A DNA stretch of 25,514 nucleotides from a virus, in IMG/VR virus record IMGVR_UViG_3300032087_004293, positions 1 through 25,514 of that record; one strand, written 5' to 3'. This document shows positions 21,273 through 25,514 of this stretch, one piece after another. Position numbers and translations under genes: made by a program. Each line of letters opens with the position of its first letter. Within the stretch, counting starts at the first letter, position 1. The notes beneath the pieces were generated by a model. That model was not told the DNA's origin and ran no database searches. It saw only the letters and a program-made list of their open reading frames with translations.

Positions 21273-21281
21273 GGAATACTA
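21273..21281 (+). promoter_or_regulatory. Late-motif site GGAATACTA
   Basis: Matches GGNANNCTA, 19 bases before GTG 21301. Confidence 0.55.
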
Positions 21282-21300
21282 GTTCAGCGTTTTCAAGCTT

Positions 21301-22650
21301 GTGGCACTTCAATTCAGGAGAGGGACTGCTGCAAATAGGACGGCGGATAACTTTACTCCTGTAGTTGGCGAACCTATTTTCGAGACTGATACAAATAAGC
21401 TTTACATTGGTGATGGAAGCACCGTAGGTGGAGTTGACATTTACAATGGCTTAAATCTTGCCAATGTTAATGATGTCACGTTGATTACGGAGACAATTGA
21501 GAATCCAGACACATATTCAATTGCCACTAATGTTGTAACATTAGTTTTTGACGCGGGGCATAGCTTTGTCGCAAATCAAAGCATTACAATTGCAAACTCA
21601 AGTGTCGCCGCATTGAATGGAACTTATACAGTTACAAGTGTTACGGCTACGGATGTTGTAATTCCAACTACGGGGCAAGCCGATATTGGTTCGACGGCTC
21701 TTACAGCAGATGTTAATGCAAACATTGTAAATGGCAGAGTTTTAGCGTGGGATTCTGCAGATTCTGCATGGAAAGATACAGATCCTAATGCTGCTCTTGA
21801 AATCGTTGGAGACACGTCACCTCAACTAGGTGGAAACCTCGATACAAATGGAAACGATATTGTTAGCACAGGAACAAATGATATTGACTTTGATCCTGCC
21901 GTCGGGCAAAACGTCGTTTTCAGAGGCAACGCGACTGACGGGTCTGGTCGAATTGTATTAAATTGCGAGCAAAATACTCATGCAATTACAATTCAAGGTC
22001 CAGCTCATGCTGCTGCTGCTAATTACACTTTAGTCCTCCCAACAACTGATGGAGATGCTAATCAATACTTAGTCACTGATGGCAGTGGTAATTTATCCTG
22101 GCAGACACCATCAAGTGAACTTCTCTATACACGATTCAGATACAATTCTGCCGGCACACCAGGTTCTGTTAGTGCGGGTTCTCAATTGCTAGGCGTTGAT
22201 GCAGCGCTAGGTAGCTGGTCGGAGATGACCTTTGCTAATAATGCAACCAATGGAACAAATATTGGATCTGCTGATTTCAACCCAACATTAACAGGAATCA
22301 ATACGACTACTGGCATCTTTGATAATATTCCTGTTGGCGTATACAGGATTGACGTTGCCTTGCAGTTGACAATTAACAATTTAGCAACAAATAGCTATCT
22401 GCGTTATAACCATTTGGTACAGGCTCGAAATGGAGCAACAGTTATTTCTGCTATTGGGCAAGATTTTAACTTTACAACTACTGGAACCGCTCCGGGTTCT
22501 GCTGTAACACAAGACGTTAAGTATTCTCTAACTGTTCATCTTGAGAGCACGACTCTTGCGAACAATGATGTTCGGATCTTACTAGACCAAGATCAAGGTC
22601 CAGATTATTTCTGTAGCGTTGGATTCATTACATTTACAAAGATCGCTTGA
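21301..22650 (+). CDS. Tail fibre with MTD_N-like N-terminus (449 aa)
   Basis: GTG start. The beginning MALQFRRGTAANRT, then PVVGEPIFETDTNKLYIGDG, is the pattern seen at the N-termini of many phage fibres, including the major tropism determinant N-terminal domain of Bordetella phage BPP-1. The middle is Thr/Val/Asn-rich beta, with a QGPAHAAAANYTLVLPTTDG segment common in cyanophage fibres. The last 170 residues look like a C-terminal beta-sandwich head. It probably binds the host surface. No reverse transcriptase or template repeat is present in the window. Confidence 0.8.
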   Translation: MALQFRRGTAANRTADNFTPVVGEPIFETDTNKLYIGDGSTVGGVDIYNGLNLANVNDVTLITETIENPDTYSIATNVVTLVFDAGHSFVANQSITIANSSVAALNGTYTVTSVTATDVVIPTTGQADIGSTALTADVNANIVNGRVLAWDSADSAWKDTDPNAALEIVGDTSPQLGGNLDTNGNDIVSTGTNDIDFDPAVGQNVVFRGNATDGSGRIVLNCEQNTHAITIQGPAHAAAANYTLVLPTTDGDANQYLVTDGSGNLSWQTPSSELLYTRFRYNSAGTPGSVSAGSQLLGVDAALGSWSEMTFANNATNGTNIGSADFNPTLTGINTTTGIFDNIPVGVYRIDVALQLTINNLATNSYLRYNHLVQARNGATVISAIGQDFNFTTTGTAPGSAVTQDVKYSLTVHLESTTLANNDVRILLDQDQGPDYFCSVGFITFTKIA

Positions 22651-22652
22651 TA

Positions 22653-22661
22653 GGAACACTA
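22653..22661 (+). promoter_or_regulatory. Late-motif site GGAACACTA
   Basis: Matches GGNANNCTA, 2 bases after the fibre stop codon and 33 bases before the scaffold ATG. Confidence 0.58.
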
Positions 22662-22673
22662 GCGCGTTCATTT

Positions 22674-22690
22674 AGGGAGTGATTCCCTTT
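22674..22690 (+). promoter_or_regulatory. Leader hairpin of the scaffold gene
   Basis: AGGGA-GTGAT-TCCCT followed by TT, ending 4 bases before the scaffold ATG. The loop GTGAT and the GGG/CCC stem recur in the capsid-gene leader. It could hide or space the start codon, or act as an attenuator. Confidence 0.55.
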
Positions 22691-22694
22691 TACC

Positions 22695-23432
22695 ATGTCG
22701 GAAGAAAACACCAAAGTCTCTGAGATGGAGACTGGCGGGCAAGATTCTGCACCCCAGGGATCTACTGAAGATAAATCTCAGTACAGTCCTGATGAGGTAG
22801 CAAACCTCGTCAAAGCACTGCGTTCTGAACGTGAGGCTCGTAAAACTTATGAGCGTCAATTTAAAGAAAAGGAAGCGCAGTTGATGAAGTTGAAGGATGT
22901 CGACCTTGATCGATATCAACAACTTGAGGCTGATGCTGCACGTGCTGCAGAAATTGAGTCACGTTATGGCGAGACCATCCAGGCAATCGAGGAGAAGTAT
23001 GGCCGGCAGACCGCTGAGGCGGAAGGCAAGGCTAAACAGGCGGAACAACAGATCAACGAATTCAAGAAGCGGTATGCCTTGGAGAAGGTATTCATTTCTG
23101 CTGGAGGTCGAACAGATGCTGCGGATGGCGTATCGTTCTTTGATATGTTTGCTGAGCAACTGAGTGGTCGGTTCCGTCAGGAGCCTAATGGCGCGATTAC
23201 TGTTGTTGATGCCCAAGGTGATCCCATTCTGGATAACGAGTCTGGCAAGCGTATTTCCCCTGAGGATTTTGTTGCTAGTTTCAAAACTCACCCTGTCTAT
23301 GGCACCTTCTTCAAAGGTGTTAAGGGGTCTGGAGCTGGACTCAACTACGCCGGCACTGATGCAAATGGCATGCCAGTAGAGGACTTGACGAGTCTTTCTA
23401 GGGAAGAATTGTTCCTGAAAGCATTTAGTTGA
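22695..23432 (+). CDS. Capsid scaffolding protein (245 aa)
   Basis: A polar N-terminus (MSEENTKVSEMETGGQDSAP) is followed by long charged coiled coil at about residues 35-135 (KALRSEREARKTYERQFKEK onwards), then a C-terminal segment with FFDMFAEQLSGRFR and PEDFVASFKTHPVYGTFF and a final SLSREELFLKAFS helix. Long coiled coil plus a position just before the major capsid gene is the standard scaffold arrangement. It acts inside the procapsid and is then expelled or degraded; no separate protease gene is visible in the window. A strong terminator follows. Confidence 0.85.
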   Translation: MSEENTKVSEMETGGQDSAPQGSTEDKSQYSPDEVANLVKALRSEREARKTYERQFKEKEAQLMKLKDVDLDRYQQLEADAARAAEIESRYGETIQAIEEKYGRQTAEAEGKAKQAEQQINEFKKRYALEKVFISAGGRTDAADGVSFFDMFAEQLSGRFRQEPNGAITVVDAQGDPILDNESGKRISPEDFVASFKTHPVYGTFFKGVKGSGAGLNYAGTDANGMPVEDLTSLSREELFLKAFS

Positions 23433-23437
23433 TACAC

Positions 23438-23459
23438 AAGCCCCGAAAGGGGCTTTTTT
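23438..23459 (+). terminator. Rho-independent terminator (GAAA loop)
   Basis: AAGCCCC-GAAA-GGGGCTT continuing as a T-run, 5 bases after the scaffold stop codon. Confidence 0.93.
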
Positions 23460-23480
23460 ATTGGGAAGAATAGAAGTTTC

Positions 23481-23489
23481 GGAATTATA
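23481..23489 (+). promoter_or_regulatory. Variant late-motif site GGAATTATA
   Basis: Differs from GGNANNCTA at one fixed position (A for C). It lies 21 bases after the scaffold terminator and about 120 bases before the capsid ATG, giving a long leader. Confidence 0.4.
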
Positions 23490-23537
23490 TGTTAGAAAGC
23501 ACCCGGTTTTGACTGGCCGTGATGGTTAGCAGGCAGG

Positions 23538-23570
23538 GTGTTCCGAGTTAGGGCGTGATGCCCTGGACAC
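23538..23570 (+). promoter_or_regulatory. Structured leader of the capsid gene
   Basis: The inner hairpin AGGGC-GTGAT-GCCCT (23550-23564) is enclosed by GTGT(T)CC pairing with GGACAC with a bulge. The inner hairpin matches that of the scaffold leader with a compensating A-T to C-G change next to the loop. Confidence 0.55.
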
Positions 23571-23610
23571 GTTTCACCTTTCCTTTGTTAACCACAGGAG
23601 TTTCATTCCA

Positions 23611-24513
23611 ATGGCCCTTAATCTTTCCGAGGCTAAAAAGCACTCTCGGAACCCCCAGGAACTGGCAATCGTTACCGAACTGTCTGCTGGTCCTCTGCTG
23701 AGCGTCCTCCCCTTCCGTGAAATCCAAGGCAACGGCCTGTTCTGGAAGCGTGAGGAGTCCCTCGGTGACGTGGGTTTCCGTAACTACAACGCTAGCTACA
23801 CCGAGACCTACGGTGAAGTGAGCCAACAGTCTGAAAGCCTCCGTCTGTTCGGTGGCGACATCAAGATTGACAAGGCAATTCTTGACCTTGAAGGTGGCGA
23901 ATCCCGCGCTTATCAGGTGCAGTCCAAGACCCGTGCAATGCGTCTGGCTTGGGAATCCCTGTTCATCAACGGTGACTCCAACCAATCTCCTTCTGAGTTT
24001 GACGGTCTGGCTGCTCGCCTGCCTGCCGCTGACTTTGCAACCAACTCTCAGGTGATCCGCAACGCTTCCTCCGCTGCGACCCTGGACCTCGGTGCTCTTG
24101 ACGAAGCTATCGATGCTGTGGATGCCAACGGCGGCACCAAGTATCTGGTGATGTCGAAGTCTGCCCGTCGTGCCCTGACCGTCAAGGCTCGTGCTTCGGC
24201 TCAGATTGATATCGCTCGTAACGAGTTCGGCTACCAGCAAATGGTGTATGCCGGCCTGCCCGTGATCGAACTGGATCGCGACCACCAGAACGTGGCTATC
24301 CTTGATGCCACCCCTGCTGATCAGTCCATCTATGTCGTCACCTTCGGCAACGACCTGCTGACCGGTATTCAGAACGGCGGCGTCCAGGTCCGTGAGCTGG
24401 GTGAGTCCTTCTCCACCCCTCAAATGATCACTCGTGTTGAGTGGTATTGCGGTCTGGCACTGGTTAATGGTCGCGCTGCTGCTCGCCTGACCAACGTTGA
24501 CGCTACTGCTTGA
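23611..24513 (+). CDS. Major capsid protein, HK97-fold type (300 aa)
   Basis: AGGAG lies 10 bases upstream of the ATG. The N-terminal helix (MALNLSEAKKHSRNPQELAI) is followed by LSVLPFREIQGNGLFWKREE and GDVGFRNYNASYTE, which resemble the N-arm and E-loop region of short HK97-fold capsid proteins of non-cleaved type. Later segments (KYLVMSKSARRALTVKARAS, NEFGYQQMVYAGLPVIELD) fit the P- and A-domains. The length is typical for capsids without a delta domain. Codon use is strongly biased to C-ending codons, like the tail tube gene. Flanked by terminators, it forms its own unit. Confidence 0.9.
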   Translation: MALNLSEAKKHSRNPQELAIVTELSAGPLLSVLPFREIQGNGLFWKREESLGDVGFRNYNASYTETYGEVSQQSESLRLFGGDIKIDKAILDLEGGESRAYQVQSKTRAMRLAWESLFINGDSNQSPSEFDGLAARLPAADFATNSQVIRNASSAATLDLGALDEAIDAVDANGGTKYLVMSKSARRALTVKARASAQIDIARNEFGYQQMVYAGLPVIELDRDHQNVAILDATPADQSIYVVTFGNDLLTGIQNGGVQVRELGESFSTPQMITRVEWYCGLALVNGRAAARLTNVDATA

Positions 24514-24541
24514 TTTAGCTAACATCAGCTAGCGAGACATC

Positions 24542-24567
24542 AAGGGGCTTCGCCCCCCTTTTTTTTT
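24542..24567 (+). terminator. Rho-independent terminator
   Basis: GGGGC-TTC-GCCCC with further flanking pairing, then nine T, about 30 bases after the capsid stop codon. Confidence 0.92.
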
Positions 24568-24575
24568 GTGTAATT

Positions 24576-24584
24576 GGGAACCTA
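24576..24584 (+). promoter_or_regulatory. Late-motif site GGGAACCTA
   Basis: Matches GGNANNCTA, 8 bases after the capsid terminator T-run and 59 bases before ATG 24644. Confidence 0.55.
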
Positions 24585-24643
24585 ATACAGAACCAAGTCG
24601 TCACCTGTTGGACGTGGGTTTGTAAATCTTTCTTTTTAGTATC

Positions 24644-24994
24644 ATGGCTGCACGCTCTTCGGGGATGTTCCCCCGCGAGAAGTTTGATCTTGACGCAAAC
24701 TTCGCTCTGACCACTTCTGCTGTTACTCAGGGTGTGACCCTGGCTAACATCAAGACCATCCGCGTCATCGTTCTTGGCGCTGCAAGTATTGACAACGCTG
24801 GCACCAACAAGGTGACCGTTGATGTTGGCAACCAAACCGTTGACTTCAACCTGGCTGACCTGGACGAAAACGGCACCGGCATTGCCCACCTGCGTGGTGC
24901 TCTGTGCGACGGCGACAACCAAGCTTTCTATACCCTGGGCGGCACCGCTACTGTCAGCGGCGTGTTCCTGGATATGGTTGACAACGTCGGCTGA
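24644..24994 (+). CDS. Small head protein, possible capsid decoration protein (116 aa)
   Basis: The protein begins MAARSSGMFPREKFDLDANF. It is beta-rich and Thr/Val/Asp-rich, with a TIRVIVLGAASIDNAGTNKV strand region and a VSGVFLDMVDNVG end. It lies directly after the capsid gene, has the same high-expression codon bias and its own motif and terminators, so it is likely an abundant virion protein. A decoration or capsid-stabilising role is inferred from position; no family was recognised. Confidence 0.65.
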   Translation: MAARSSGMFPREKFDLDANFALTTSAVTQGVTLANIKTIRVIVLGAASIDNAGTNKVTVDVGNQTVDFNLADLDENGTGIAHLRGALCDGDNQAFYTLGGTATVSGVFLDMVDNVG

Positions 24995-25007
24995 TTTTAA
25001 TCCTTAC

Positions 25008-25016
25008 GGAATAATA
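25008..25016 (+). promoter_or_regulatory. Variant late-motif site GGAATAATA
   Basis: Differs from GGNANNCTA at one fixed position, 29 bases before ATG 25046, with a terminator-like hairpin between. Confidence 0.4.
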
Positions 25017-25017
25017 G

Positions 25018-25042
25018 GGGTGGCTTAGTGTCACCCTTTTTT
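25018..25042 (+). terminator. Hairpin with T-run before the 82-aa gene
   Basis: GGGTG, a 9-base loop, CACCC, then TTTTTT. It ends 3 bases before ATG 25046, so it is either the terminator of the 24644 gene or a leader element. Confidence 0.65.
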
Positions 25043-25045
25043 ATT

Positions 25046-25294
25046 ATGCATTTACCTAAGTTGCCTACCGTCTTTGTCAAGGGTGGCGAAGAGCGCAAGG
25101 CGTTTTTTACTGTTCAGGCTCGTGAGCTGATTGCCGCCGGCTGGGTTGAAAAGGGCACTGAAGCACCTAAGCCTGTTGTAAAAGAAGAGCCTAAGGTTGA
25201 GGCGCCTGCAGAAGAGCCTGCTGTTGAAGAACCTGTTGCTGAGGAAAAGCCCAAGACTGTGCGTCGTCGCACTACCAAAAAGGTTGAAGAATGA
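25046..25294 (+). CDS. Small protein with Lys/Glu/Pro-rich tail (82 aa)
   Basis: MHLPKLPTVFVKGGEERKAF opens a compact domain with ARELIAAGWVEKG, followed by a low-complexity tail of alternating Glu, Pro, Lys, Ala and Val and a basic RRRTTKK end. A GTG at 25028 would extend it through the hairpin and is less likely. Such small globular-plus-charged-tail proteins are common beside phage capsid genes. The function is unknown; it is coupled to the next gene by ATGA. Confidence 0.7.
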   Translation: MHLPKLPTVFVKGGEERKAFFTVQARELIAAGWVEKGTEAPKPVVKEEPKVEAPAEEPAVEEPVAEEKPKTVRRRTTKKVEE

Positions 25295-25476
25295 TGGACG
25301 ATATTCAGTATCTAAAGGGTCCACGTTATATTGATGGCGTCAACATTGATGCTGATATTATTGCCGACGAGCCCGTAGTTACTGTTCGTCAAATTAATGA
25401 TCCTGTAAATGATGGGAGCTTGGGTAAACCTACTTATGCTCCTGGGTCTATGAATAAAGACGGTACGCCATTGTAA
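25291..25476 (+). CDS. Small hypothetical head-region protein (61 aa)
   Basis: MMDDIQYLKGPRYIDGVNID opens a short, acidic, probably extended protein with a Gly/Pro-rich end. ATGA overlap with the previous gene implies coupling; a second ATG at 25294 is equally possible. No motif is visible. Confidence 0.6.
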   Translation: MMDDIQYLKGPRYIDGVNIDADIIADEPVVTVRQINDPVNDGSLGKPTYAPGSMNKDGTPL

Positions 25477-25480
25477 AAGC

Positions 25481-25489
25481 GGAAACCTA
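25481..25489 (+). promoter_or_regulatory. Late-motif site GGAAACCTA
   Basis: Matches GGNANNCTA, 18 bases before the ATG at 25508, suggesting that another virion gene starts at the window edge. Confidence 0.5.
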
Positions 25490-25507
25490 ATAAGAGGTAT
25501 CAAACCA

Positions 25508-25514
25508 ATGGCGA
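25508..25514 (+). CDS. Start of a further gene, cut by the window edge
   Basis: ATGGCGA follows AAGAGG (a possible Shine-Dalgarno, about 25493-25498) and a late-motif site. Only two codons are present, so nothing can be said of the product. Confidence 0.4.

Noticed and set aside
23548-24525. 325-codon minus-strand frame opposite the capsid gene
   Set aside because: It is a long open antisense frame produced by the biased codons of the capsid gene; it has no start signal and no protein-like pattern.

Overview
The window reads as part of the genome of a tailed phage with a long non-contractile tail (siphovirus type). The host is probably a marine picocyanobacterium (Synechococcus or Prochlorococcus). 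The host inference rests mainly on a minus-strand gene for a secreted beta-barrel protein of a type I associate with marine cyanobacteria and their phages (6163-6528), on many very small genes, and on the style of the tail-fibre genes. No rRNA, tRNA, CRISPR array, integrase, polymerase, terminase, portal or lysis gene was recognised. All calls are by reading; no database was searched.

Left part (1-6115): an accessory or early region. Two minus-strand ORFs (71-681) and three plus-strand ORFs (688-1439) come first. A chain of tiny plus-strand genes follows (1769-5951), encoding proteins of 41-66 aa plus one 233-aa Cys-rich protein. Several of these have strong rho-independent terminators. Four (starts 1769, 2320, 3113, 3353) carry a shared 5' leader ending in a CGGACNCGATCC-type box directly before the ATG, and three of these leaders also hold a tetraloop hairpin whose stem shows compensatory changes. 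Non-coding stretches carry three 36-bp tandem repeats with two abutting 15-bp palindromes (3732-3856), a perfect 34-bp palindrome (5081-5114), and an array of five 21-22-bp iterons beside inverted 11-mers (5487-5694) that could be a replication origin or a complex operator.

Middle and right parts (6624-25514): the virion module. In order it encodes a small basic protein, two neck or tail-completion candidates, a tail-assembly chaperone with a lambda-like GGGAAAG -1 frameshift signal, a minus-strand HNH endonuclease, a tail-terminator candidate, the major tail tube protein, a 1418-aa tape measure protein, distal tail and hub proteins, tail adaptor and fibre proteins, then scaffold, major capsid protein and small head proteins. 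Tail fibres therefore precede scaffold and capsid, and the chaperone precedes the tube gene; both depart from the lambda/HK97 order.

The most striking unexplained signal is a 9-base motif, GGNANNCTA. It lies about 18-60 bases upstream of nearly every virion gene that does not overlap the gene before it, often directly after a terminator. It is a good candidate for a phage-specific late promoter or mRNA-processing element. Scaffold, capsid and tail-tube leaders also share a small GGG-N-GTGAT-N'-CCC-like hairpin.
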